From the NCBI GenBank assembly GCA_002727275.1, contig PBWO01000039.1:1-53952 (forward strand): a stretch of 53,952 nucleotides of DNA, written 5' to 3'. The first letter of the stretch is position 1, and each line of letters starts with the position of its first letter. The notes under the pieces were generated by a model. That model saw only the letters and a list, made by a program, of their open reading frames with translations, made no database searches and was not told where the DNA came from. This DNA is from Methanobacteriota archaeon. GTDB lineage: Archaea > Thermoplasmatota > Poseidoniia > Poseidoniales > Thalassarchaeaceae. The translations under genes and the position numbers were made by a program. Positions 9,224 through 18,016 of this stretch are shown piece after piece.

Positions 9224-11140
9224 ATGCGACTAACTTTGAGTGAATTGAAGAAAAAGATATCCAAACTGGTCCCCAGTGATATCAATTATGAAGTCGACCT
9301 AGAAGCCGGATCAATCTCAATCATCACGGATGAACCCTCAGCTTTCGGAGGCTCAGGAGATAATCTGACTGTTAGAATTGCCAAGGCCGTTAAACGCCGT
9401 ATCGTCATCCGCCCTCACCCCGATTTGCTCGCAGAAGAAGACGCTGTTCACGACGCGATTCTGAAATTCATTCCTGATGAAGCAAAACTCCGAAAGACTT
9501 GGCTTGATCCAGCAATTTGTCAAGTCACTCTTGAGTGCGACGACCCTTCTGCTGCAGTCGGCCCTAAGGGGTCAAACATCAAGGCTCTAAGAGATGAGAT
9601 TGGTTGGCTAATTGATGTGGTTAGGGCGCCTGCAATCGAGAGTAGAACTCAGCACGACATCAGACGCTACAGAAAGGAGATGGCCGAAGATAGAAAGTCT
9701 CTAATGAGGAAATTTGGAACCAGAATTTACCGGCCTCCTAGGCCGGGAGAGCCTTGGGTTAGAGTAACCGCTCTTGGCTCATATCGAGAAGTCGGCAGGG
9801 CGATGCATCTAGTGACAACTAACGAATCCAAAGTACTCGTCGACTGTGGTGCTAAACCCACAACCAACCGGAGCGAAGTCGAACCCTTCTTCACGGCACC
9901 TGAACTATTGCCACTTGACAATTTAGATGCCATTGTCATTACTCACGCGCACATAGATCACATCGGCATGCTTCCTGTACTATTCAAGTATGGATATCGA
10001 GGACCAGTCTACTGCACTCCTCCGACTCGTGACCTAATGACTCTACTGCAAATTGACTACATCAAGGTGGCACAGGCAGAGGGCAATGAGTCACCTTACT
10101 CAAAGGCCGACATTCAAGAGTGTATCAAGCATATAGTAGATGTCAACTGGGGTGACAAGACCGACATCTCGCCCGATATCAAGATGACAATGGAGAATGC
10201 AGGACATATCCTAGGCTCTTCCAGCGTGTACATGCAGATTGGCGAGGGTAAAGGCGAGCACAAGCTCCTCTTCTCTGGAGACATCAAGTATGAGAAATCC
10301 TGGTTATTCGATGCGGCTACAGTCAGATTCCCTAAAGTCGAGACCCTCGTAATCGAATCCACTTATGGCGGACCTCAAGATATTCAACCCACTAGGCAGC
10401 AGGCCAGTCAAGAGTTGCAGGATCTAATTCAGGACTCTCTTGGAAGAGGCAGCAAGATTTTCTGTCCAGTATTCGCAGTAGGACGTTCCCAAGAGGTAAT
10501 GATTGCCATCGATCAGTTGTTCAAATCAGGGAACATCAAACCAGTAACCGTCTGGCTAGACGGGATGATTGCAGAAGCCACTGCAATTCACTCGAGCCAT
10601 CCCAATTTCCTCAATCGTGACCTAAGAGGTAAGATGCTTAAGGGTGGCTCGGAGAACCCATTCAATTCACCTTGGTTCAAGCAAGTTGAATCAAGGGAAC
10701 AGCGAGAAAGCATTTTGCTTGACCCAAGTCCTTGCATCGTGTTGGCTACAAGTGGTATGATGACCGGAGGCCCTATTGTTGAGTATTTCAAGCACTGGGC
10801 GCCCGAGCCTGGAAACACCCTGTGCTTCGTTGGATATCAGGCATCTGGAACCCTAGGTAGGAGACTTCAACAGGGCCACCCACAAGTACCACTCTCAGAC
10901 GGTGGCCAGACCTTGATGATCGATGTCCGATGCAATACTGTAACTATAGATGGATTCAGTGGACATTCCGATAGGAACCAGTTGTTCGATTACGTCTCGG
11001 CTCTAAATCCAACACCTCGAAAAATAATTTGTCATCACGGCGATCCTCAGACCTGTAATGCATTCCGCCAGGGCTTAAGGGAGAGATTCAGAGTACAGAC
11101 CTATGCTCCTGCCAACCTAGAGACTCTAAGGCTGACATAA
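9224..11140 (+). CDS. fttA: KH-domain beta-CASP ribonuclease aCPSF1 / FttA (archaeal transcription termination factor)
   Basis: N-terminal KH region (DDPSAAVGPKGSNIKALRDEIGWLIDVV), metallo-beta-lactamase ITHAHIDHIGMLP, GDIKYEKSWL, beta-CASP motifs (ATSGMMTGGPIVEYFKHW, DGFSGHSDRNQL, ICHHGDPQ). Confidence 0.96.
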   Translation: MRLTLSELKKKISKLVPSDINYEVDLEAGSISIITDEPSAFGGSGDNLTVRIAKAVKRRIVIRPHPDLLAEEDAVHDAILKFIPDEAKLRKTWLDPAICQVTLECDDPSAAVGPKGSNIKALRDEIGWLIDVVRAPAIESRTQHDIRRYRKEMAEDRKSLMRKFGTRIYRPPRPGEPWVRVTALGSYREVGRAMHLVTTNESKVLVDCGAKPTTNRSEVEPFFTAPELLPLDNLDAIVITHAHIDHIGMLPVLFKYGYRGPVYCTPPTRDLMTLLQIDYIKVAQAEGNESPYSKADIQECIKHIVDVNWGDKTDISPDIKMTMENAGHILGSSSVYMQIGEGKGEHKLLFSGDIKYEKSWLFDAATVRFPKVETLVIESTYGGPQDIQPTRQQASQELQDLIQDSLGRGSKIFCPVFAVGRSQEVMIAIDQLFKSGNIKPVTVWLDGMIAEATAIHSSHPNFLNRDLRGKMLKGGSENPFNSPWFKQVESREQRESILLDPSPCIVLATSGMMTGGPIVEYFKHWAPEPGNTLCFVGYQASGTLGRRLQQGHPQVPLSDGGQTLMIDVRCNTVTIDGFSGHSDRNQLFDYVSALNPTPRKIICHHGDPQTCNAFRQGLRERFRVQTYAPANLETLRLT

Positions 11141-11521
11141 TCACAATACAGGTACATCGAAACCCAATTCCTCAGGGTCCGGAGCCTGAGTGATGGATTC
11201 TGATTCATCTTCATCGTCATCCCATTGAGTTACTTCACTTTCTGCTGCTTCCCAAGGCATATTCGGACTCAATGCAAGAGTCAAAGCCAGAGGTGTTAGC
11301 AATAGAAATCCCCACGACTCAGTAGTTAACTCACCCGTCTCAGCGAACGACCTACCTGACATCAAAATGAAGGCAATCGCTAGCAACCAGCCCAAGCCGA
11401 CCCTGAGTCTCTGCACGAGTCGCGTACACAGGATGTGTACATCAACCCGGCCCCTAGAAGACTCAATCTCTCGGGACAACCTATTGAACCTCGAGACTAC
11501 GCATAGTTTGTGGAGAAGCAT
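11141..11521 (-). CDS. Small membrane protein with acidic C-terminus, hypothetical (start uncertain)
   Basis: Two hydrophobic helices then WDDDEDESESITQAPDPEELGFDVPVL. Confidence 0.5.
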   Translation of the reverse strand: MLLHKLCVVSRFNRLSREIESSRGRVDVHILCTRLVQRLRVGLGWLLAIAFILMSGRSFAETGELTTESWGFLLLTPLALTLALSPNMPWEAAESEVTQWDDDEDESESITQAPDPEELGFDVPVL

Positions 11522-11950
11522 TGGGCACTTGTTCGATGTACTTGTGGAAGTGCCTTCGGCTCACCCAGAGGTGCAAGGCGCGCATGCCCTCATTGTGGCT
11601 CAACACAAGGCTCTGAGTCGAAGTTTTTTGAATCGCCTGATGAGCTATCTGATGCTGTAGCGAAATCAAATCTACCTGACGGGATAGCCCAAGAGGTTGA
11701 ATCTAAGCTGTCTATTCAGGAAGCAAAGGCTGAAACAAAATCAACCATGTCTAGAGGAGGGCCCGAGGCGATTCGTAGGATATTGAAGCAGTCTACTTCT
11801 TCAGATGGGACTTTGACTGTCGAATCACTATCGCGTGAGTTACTCAAAGAGGGCTACGAAGAGCCTACTGCAGAGCGAGTGATTGGGAGTGCGGAACTCG
11901 AGGGAATTCTCATCAGGAAGGGGCCCGAGGCCTGGATCTGGCTCCAGTAA
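11510..11950 (+). CDS. Zinc-ribbon protein (DUF1922-like N-terminus) with C-terminal winged-helix-like region
   Basis: RCTCGSAFGSPRGARRACPHCGS zinc ribbon; C-terminal SLSRELLKEGYEEPTAERVIGSAELEGILIRKG. Confidence 0.6.
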   Translation: MEKHWALVRCTCGSAFGSPRGARRACPHCGSTQGSESKFFESPDELSDAVAKSNLPDGIAQEVESKLSIQEAKAETKSTMSRGGPEAIRRILKQSTSSDGTLTVESLSRELLKEGYEEPTAERVIGSAELEGILIRKGPEAWIWLQ

Positions 11951-11984
11951 CCTTCATCTCAGCACCTCTAGTGGGAGGCAATCC

Positions 11985-12062
11985 GGGCCCGTGGGTTAGT
12001 CTGGTCTATGCTAGATCGTTTGGGACGATTTGACCCAGGTTCAAATCCTGGCGGGCCCACCA
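11985..12062 (+). tRNA. tRNA-Pro (anticodon UGG), CCA encoded
   Basis: Acceptor GGGCCCG/CGGGCCC, anticodon arm GATCG-TTTGGGA-CGATT, T-arm CCAGG-TTCAAAT-CCTGG, 3' ACCA. Confidence 0.92.
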
Positions 12063-12836
12063 CTATTCGAGCCGGCGAATAGCTTCTATATCGAATAATG
12101 AAACAGCATTTCTCATCGCTTCAGATTTCGAGAACCAACGAGCCTCTTCGATTTCATCGTCCTTGGGGACGATATCTTCTGCAGGAATATCCGCTTTGCA
12201 ATGATAAGTGAATGACAACCAATTGATGCCATCCTGCTGAAAAATCGCCTGTTGGATTACTGCCCCATCATCTCCTTCAGAGGCAATACCAGATTCTCCT
12301 TTGGGATCAGGAATTAGGATTTTGATTCCCAACTCTTCGAGGGCCTCTCTCTCGGCTCCTTTGCGAGGGTGCTCGGCGTAATCGACGAAACCACCAGGAA
12401 GAGTCCAGCAACCTGTAAAGAAGCCACGCGTAACCTTGGCCATTAGTATCTCATTATTTGAGTTCGTGATGACAACCTTACTGACCACTCTGTGTAGGGT
12501 ACGATAGACCGATTCACGAGCTACCGGGTCGACTGCACTATCTGAAATTACAGCGTCTTTCCATGCCCAATGTTCGGGCCAAGGAACATCAGGAGTGGCG
12601 ACGATGACGACATGGTCATCTTGACCTAGCCTAAATCGATTAACACGCCTTTCCTTCCAAGTTAGGCCCATTGAGGTGGCTTCTTGAGGGGTTGGGAGCC
12701 TAATCAGAAAATTATCTCCCTGCCAATCAGTTCTGCCTTTCTTGGGGATGGCAGGGCCGTTTCCAAAGATATCAACTAGAAGCAACTTACCGTCGTGTTC
12801 GAGGTGTATGTGCTCACAGTTTCTATCTTCTCTCAT
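12063..12836 (-). CDS. Nudix hydrolase with ~115-aa N-terminal extension
   Basis: Nudix box GGFVDYAEHPRKGAEREALEELGI. Confidence 0.9.
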   Translation of the reverse strand: MREDRNCEHIHLEHDGKLLLVDIFGNGPAIPKKGRTDWQGDNFLIRLPTPQEATSMGLTWKERRVNRFRLGQDDHVVIVATPDVPWPEHWAWKDAVISDSAVDPVARESVYRTLHRVVSKVVITNSNNEILMAKVTRGFFTGCWTLPGGFVDYAEHPRKGAEREALEELGIKILIPDPKGESGIASEGDDGAVIQQAIFQQDGINWLSFTYHCKADIPAEDIVPKDDEIEEARWFSKSEAMRNAVSLFDIEAIRRLE

Positions 12837-12856
12837 GTAATCACTGAAACTAATGC

Positions 12857-13795
12857 CTAGTATCCAAGAATCGAACTCAACTGCTCCTTATAGAACTCAG
12901 CAGAGCCTTGCAGACTTTCCAACTCTGAATCCTCTAGTTCCAATTCGACAATACATTCCACACCATTTCTACCTAGAATTACTGGAACTCCGATGTAAAT
13001 ATCGTCAAGACCATACTGGCCAGTAAGATAGGCACTGCAGGGTAGACTTCGCTTCCTGTCCTTGAGTATTGACTCTGCCATTATTGCAGCTGCAGAACCG
13101 GGTGCATAGAATGCACTCCCCTTCTCAAGAAGTTTGACAATCTCGCCCCCTCCGCCAGCGGTCCTTTTGGAAATCGCATCAATAGTATCGCCATCCATTA
13201 ATTGGGTGATAGGTATTCCAGAGACAGTGGTGTAACGAGGTAGGGGTACCATGGTATCCCCATGGCCTCCAAGAACCATTTCTTGGACGTCCTCATTGGA
13301 GACTCCTAACTCCTCTGCGATGAAGTGAGTCATCCTAGCTGAATCCAATATGCCGGCTTGCCCCACTACTCTTTCAGGAGGGAATCCTGTTACTTTCTGC
13401 ATGTGATAGGTCATTAGATCTAGGGGATTAGTGACCATCACGATAACGGAGTTAGGAGCATGCTCCTTGATGCCCTGCCCTACTTGTGAGATGATATCAG
13501 CATTCTTTCCCACCAAGTCTTCACGAGTCATTCCTGGCTTCCGCGGGAATCCGGAAGTGACTACAACAACATCTGAATCGGCGATATCTTCGTAGTCCTT
13601 GGTACCAGTGATTTTCCCATCGTAGTTGAGAATCTGTCCGCCTTGGCTCATATCGAGAGCTTTTCCCTTGGCAAAACCCTCGTATATATCCAGAAGGACT
13701 ACTTCTCCGATATTTTTCTGCGCTAGAACAAAAGCGCATGTCGCACCAACATTCCCCGCTCCAATCACAGCAACCTTGCCCGCTCCTCTCGACAT
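12857..13795 (-). CDS. mdh: Malate dehydrogenase (LDH-like MDH family)
   Basis: VAVIGAGNVGATCAFVLAQKNIGEVVLLDI, TNPLDLMTYHMQKVTGFPPERVVGQAGILDSARMTHFIA, GGHGDTMVPLPR. Confidence 0.93.
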   Translation of the reverse strand: MSRGAGKVAVIGAGNVGATCAFVLAQKNIGEVVLLDIYEGFAKGKALDMSQGGQILNYDGKITGTKDYEDIADSDVVVVTSGFPRKPGMTREDLVGKNADIISQVGQGIKEHAPNSVIVMVTNPLDLMTYHMQKVTGFPPERVVGQAGILDSARMTHFIAEELGVSNEDVQEMVLGGHGDTMVPLPRYTTVSGIPITQLMDGDTIDAISKRTAGGGGEIVKLLEKGSAFYAPGSAAAIMAESILKDRKRSLPCSAYLTGQYGLDDIYIGVPVILGRNGVECIVELELEDSELESLQGSAEFYKEQLSSILGY

Positions 13796-13958
13796 GTTAT
13801 CCTCGCTTGCTCGCCGACGACTCCGAACTTAGCATTACTGTTCTGGACTTGTGCTCGCACTCTAGCATACTGAATGGTTGGGCGACGGCTTCAAGAAGTG
13901 CCTCAATCTGGAGTGCCTTGTTGAGAATGAGCCTACGGCTCAATGTGGAGGCATTTAC

Positions 13959-15119
13959 ATGAAACTTGGAGTCATAACTGAGCCTGAGGGGGAAAATAGA
14001 GTCGCCATCGTTCCCAATTCGATACCCAAGTTGAGTAAAGCCGGATTCAAAGTATTAGTTGAATCTGGAGCAGGTTCTTCATCGAGTTATTCTGATGCAG
14101 AATATGAGTCCAAGGGTGGCAGTATTACTTCCAGAGATGAGGCACTTTCCGCCGACCTTCTAGTAACCATCCACATGCCCGAAACTTCCGAAATGAAAAA
14201 TGGACAAGTCTTGGCTTGTGTAGCCGATCCTTTCCGAAACCCAGAGCGAGTCAAGCAGTGCATGGATTCCTCAATCACTTTGCTTAGTATGGACATGATT
14301 CCTCGAAGACTCTCTAGGGCCCAGTCAATGGATGTCAACTCCAGTCAAGACAACCTTGCTGGTTACAAGGCCGTCCTTATGGGAGCAGCCCAACTTGGCA
14401 AAGCCATTCCAATGATGACAACTAGTGCGGGAACTGTAAAGCCTGCAAAGTTCGTCATCATGGGCAGTGGTGTTGCAGGATTGCAAGCAATAGCAACGGC
14501 CAAGCGACTAGGGGCAATCGTATTCGCATCGGATGTTCGAAAGTCAGCAGCTGAGCAAATCGAGTCTGTGGGTGGCCGATTTATCGAAGTAGAGGGAATG
14601 GATGATTTCGAAGACGAGTCAGGCTATGCCAAGCCCCTGACTCCAGAGTTTATTCAAAAGGTCAATGACACTGTCTGTGAAGTAGCCAAGGATGCCGACG
14701 TCATTGTCACTACGGCTAGAATCTTCGGAAGGCCGGCCCCAATTACCGTCCCTGCAAGCGCTGTTGCCTCATTCAAACCAGGTTCTGTTATTGTCGACAT
14801 GAACGCTGATGTCGGAGGTAACTGTGAGTTGACAGAACCCGGGCAAACCATTGTCAACAATGATGTTACAATTGTCGGAATAGAGAATCTGCCAGGTACA
14901 ATTGCCTCTACTGCTAGCATGCTTTATTCGAACAATCTGACAAACTTCGTCTCCTCATTGATGATAGATGGAGAATTTACCCTCTCGATGGAAGATGATG
15001 TATTGGTCGGAGCCGAGGAAGACTCAGATTTCCACGTACCCGGTATGGGTGGAGTGCTAATATGCGCTAATGGCGAGATTCATCCTAAACAGTCTAGACT
15101 ATCGGAGGTGGTAGAGTGA
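13959..15119 (+). CDS. pntAA: Proton-translocating NAD(P) transhydrogenase alpha subunit, domain I (PntAA)
   Basis: MKLGVITEPEGENRVAIVPNSIPKLSKAGFKVLVESGAG; GSGVAGLQAIATAKRLGAIVFASDVR; start set to internal ATG. Confidence 0.92.
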   Translation: MKLGVITEPEGENRVAIVPNSIPKLSKAGFKVLVESGAGSSSSYSDAEYESKGGSITSRDEALSADLLVTIHMPETSEMKNGQVLACVADPFRNPERVKQCMDSSITLLSMDMIPRRLSRAQSMDVNSSQDNLAGYKAVLMGAAQLGKAIPMMTTSAGTVKPAKFVIMGSGVAGLQAIATAKRLGAIVFASDVRKSAAEQIESVGGRFIEVEGMDDFEDESGYAKPLTPEFIQKVNDTVCEVAKDADVIVTTARIFGRPAPITVPASAVASFKPGSVIVDMNADVGGNCELTEPGQTIVNNDVTIVGIENLPGTIASTASMLYSNNLTNFVSSLMIDGEFTLSMEDDVLVGAEEDSDFHVPGMGGVLICANGEIHPKQSRLSEVVE

Positions 15120-15436
15120 GTCTGACCGTAGCAGCTCTGATTGGTAGCATCACCGTTTTCATCTTAGCTATTTTCCTAGGATTTGAGTTGATCAGCAAGG
15201 TTCCACCGACTCTGCATACACCTCTAATGTCAGGCGCCAATGCAATCTCCGGAATTACCATAGTCGGCGCATTGATTCTTTCCAACACTGCATTCAACGA
15301 AGGCGATCCGGGAACAGCCGCTTGGCTTGCATTCGCTGCTCTAGTTATGGCCACCATCAATGTAGTCGGCGGATTCATGGTCACAAATAGGATGCTTGAG
15401 ATGATTGCTGGCAAGAAGAGAAAGGGGGGTGAGTGA
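15116..15436 (+). CDS. pntAB: NAD(P) transhydrogenase alpha subunit, membrane domain (PntAB)
   Basis: GFELISKVPPTLHTPLMSGANAISGITIVGAL. Confidence 0.93.
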   Translation: MSLTVAALIGSITVFILAIFLGFELISKVPPTLHTPLMSGANAISGITIVGALILSNTAFNEGDPGTAAWLAFAALVMATINVVGGFMVTNRMLEMIAGKKRKGGE

Positions 15437-16885
15437 TTGGTAGATGCAGCAGTTTGGGATATCGGCTATCTGATGGCGGCGGCCCTATTCATCCTTGGAA
15501 TCAAGAGACTCTCAAGTCCTAGAACTGCTCCTCAGGGCAATAGAATGGGTGCGATGGGAATGTTCCTAGCAGTTCTAGTAACATTGGCACGAATGCAATC
15601 AGAAGGAGTTATTGGTTGGGAATTGATTGTCGGAGGCCTCGCTATTGGTGCTATTATTGGAGCTTTGATGGCCACTAGAGTGGAGATGACAGGAATGCCC
15701 GAACTCGTTGCATTGTTCAACGGTTTTGGAGGGGGGGCGTCTGCATTGGTCGCTCTTTCAGAGGTTTTAGGTAGATTACAGCAAGGAAACGTTCCAGATG
15801 CCGGAATCGAGTTGTATGCAATCTGGATAGCTATTGGGCTTTCAGGGATAGTTGGATGGGTAACACTGACTGGCTCTCTTGTGGCGATGATGAAACTCAA
15901 AGGAGGTTTCTATGTCCCATTTAGTAAGAAGGATGAGCGTGGCCGCTCTAAGTGGATTAGCTTCCCTACATGGGGCCCTAAGTGGTTGAATACCGTCAAG
16001 ATACTTCTCCTTACAACCTCTCTAGCATTGATTTGGATGACCATCGATGACCCGACTAATAGGGACTACATTTGGATGATAGTGGGCTTCTCAAGTCTAC
16101 TTGGCATACTATTCGTAATGCCAATAGGTGGTGCAGATATGCCTGTAGTAGTTAGCCTACTAAACTCGCTATCAGGAATAGCAGCCGCATTCACTGGATT
16201 CGTAATCGGAAACAATGTCCTAATCATTGCAGGTTCAATGGTCGGTGCAGCAGGATTAATTCTTACTTTCATCATGTGCAAGGCGATGAATAGAACTCTA
16301 CCCGATGTCCTATTCAAGGCGTTTGGCGGGTCAGGTGAGAAGGACCAGTTGACTCGTAGTAAGGTCGGCAGCGATCCAGAAGAAGTCGCAATGGTTCTAG
16401 ATGGCGCCCAGAAGGTAATTGTCGTCCCAGGATATGGGATGGCAGTCAGTCAGAGTCAGCACGCAGTCAAGGAGTTCGCAGATTTGATGGAAGCAGAGGG
16501 CTGTGATGTTTCCTATGCTATACATCCAGTAGCAGGTAGAATGCCGGGACACATGAACGTCCTATTGGCTGAAGCGAGCGTCCCCTATGAGAAACTCATC
16601 GAGATGGACGACATCAATTCCGAATTCCCAGATTGCGATGTTGCTTTGGTAATCGGTGCTAATGATACGACCAATCCAGCAGCTCGAACCGGAGAGGGTC
16701 CTTTGGCAGGGATGCCTATCCTAGATGTCGACAAGGCCAGAGTAGTTGTAATCATCAAGAGGAGCCTTTCTGTTGGCTACGCCGGAGTCGACAATGATGT
16801 CTTTTACATGGACAAGACAATGATGCTTTTTGGCGATGGTAAGAAGATGATGAATGAACTTAACTCGGCATTGAAGGAGTTGTGA
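15437..16885 (+). CDS. pntB: NAD(P) transhydrogenase beta subunit (TTG start)
   Basis: GGADMPVVVSLLNSLSGIAAAFTGF; VIVVPGYGMAVSQSQHAVKEFADLME; PVAGRMPGHMNVLLAEA. Confidence 0.95.
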   Translation: MVDAAVWDIGYLMAAALFILGIKRLSSPRTAPQGNRMGAMGMFLAVLVTLARMQSEGVIGWELIVGGLAIGAIIGALMATRVEMTGMPELVALFNGFGGGASALVALSEVLGRLQQGNVPDAGIELYAIWIAIGLSGIVGWVTLTGSLVAMMKLKGGFYVPFSKKDERGRSKWISFPTWGPKWLNTVKILLLTTSLALIWMTIDDPTNRDYIWMIVGFSSLLGILFVMPIGGADMPVVVSLLNSLSGIAAAFTGFVIGNNVLIIAGSMVGAAGLILTFIMCKAMNRTLPDVLFKAFGGSGEKDQLTRSKVGSDPEEVAMVLDGAQKVIVVPGYGMAVSQSQHAVKEFADLMEAEGCDVSYAIHPVAGRMPGHMNVLLAEASVPYEKLIEMDDINSEFPDCDVALVIGANDTTNPAARTGEGPLAGMPILDVDKARVVVIIKRSLSVGYAGVDNDVFYMDKTMMLFGDGKKMMNELNSALKEL

Positions 16886-16958
16886 GTCAGCGCATCCCTC
16901 TGGGATGCGTTCAGGCAACGGTTATGAGACTCCAACCGACGAGGTGGTACCGGTGACA

Positions 16959-18011
16959 ATGCGAGCAGCACTGACCAAAGCCTCGGTTTGCTTGGTAATA
17001 TTGACCATTCTAGCACTCCCTGCTTTGGGGATGAGTGGTGGACCATCAGCACTCAATGGTAACGATGAGTCCACTGTGAAATACGGCTGTTCATGTCACA
17101 ACAATGGCGCCACTTCCGACAGAGTCATTGTGATGATTACCGGAGTTCCAGTGATGTATGATACAGACACATCTTATCCACTCACAATCACTGTAGCCGA
17201 CTCCCTTACGCTGGCTGGCGAAGATGGTAACACTAAGGCCGGGTTCCTATTATCTTCCGATGGCATAGGTGCCTTCTCTTGGTCGGAAGATGAAGAGCTC
17301 AGACAAGCCGAAGATGCTCCTGAAGATGTATCTCATTCAGAACCCGATACAGATGGAATCTGGGATCTAACATGGACTTCGCCTACAGAAGATGTTGGCC
17401 AAGTAAATTTCTGGCTTGTTGGTAATTCTGTAGACGGTGGTGGCGTACCCGATGAGATGGATTATTGGAACATCCTATCTTTTTCGATAAGCCCACCGGG
17501 AACGATTGCCGCTGGGGATGATGCTGCTACCTTAGAGACCAGAACAATCTCCGTTGGGGATTACGATACTCTGTTTGTCATGGAGGAATCGGAGGCTCAG
17601 AAGGAAGCAGAGAGACAAGCAGCCCTAGCCCTCAGTATCTACCAGCAGGGCAATGCCCTGTATTGGACAAGCCTGGTCGCTCTATTAGTCGGGGCAATTG
17701 TCCAAAAAGAAGTTCTTGAAAGACGCTATGGCGATGGACCCGATTATTTAGCAAATGAGCTAGCATATCCACAAGCAATTCGCCGGGGCTTACTCAGTGT
17801 AGCATCATTCATCGTCGGAGTTCGATGGCTATCTTCGGATACGGCGATTGGATTCCCTCCCGCTAGCATAGTCCACGAGGGTACTCGAATTACAGACCTA
17901 ACTGGGTTCCTAACCGGATGCGCCTTCTTCCTCAGCGCATGGGCAGCGTATGGAGTATACAGGACAATATTGGCCACTAGAGTTGAACGCGAGGTCAAGG
18001 ACATCCTCTGA
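16959..18011 (+). CDS. Secreted, membrane-anchored protein with CxCHN motif; Reeler / choice-of-anchor-V-like domain
   Basis: Signal peptide MRAALTKASVCLVILTILALPALG; GGPSALNGNDESTVKYGCSCHNNG; beta domain; C-terminal hydrophobic helices. Confidence 0.6.
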   Translation: MRAALTKASVCLVILTILALPALGMSGGPSALNGNDESTVKYGCSCHNNGATSDRVIVMITGVPVMYDTDTSYPLTITVADSLTLAGEDGNTKAGFLLSSDGIGAFSWSEDEELRQAEDAPEDVSHSEPDTDGIWDLTWTSPTEDVGQVNFWLVGNSVDGGGVPDEMDYWNILSFSISPPGTIAAGDDAATLETRTISVGDYDTLFVMEESEAQKEAERQAALALSIYQQGNALYWTSLVALLVGAIVQKEVLERRYGDGPDYLANELAYPQAIRRGLLSVASFIVGVRWLSSDTAIGFPPASIVHEGTRITDLTGFLTGCAFFLSAWAAYGVYRTILATRVEREVKDIL

Positions 18012-18016
18012 GAAGT

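Noticed and set aside
13521-13962. ORFs overlapping the 5' end of mdh and the mdh/pntAA intergenic region
   Set aside because: Alternative frames of mdh or short unsupported frames; the pntAA start was moved to the internal ATG at 13959.
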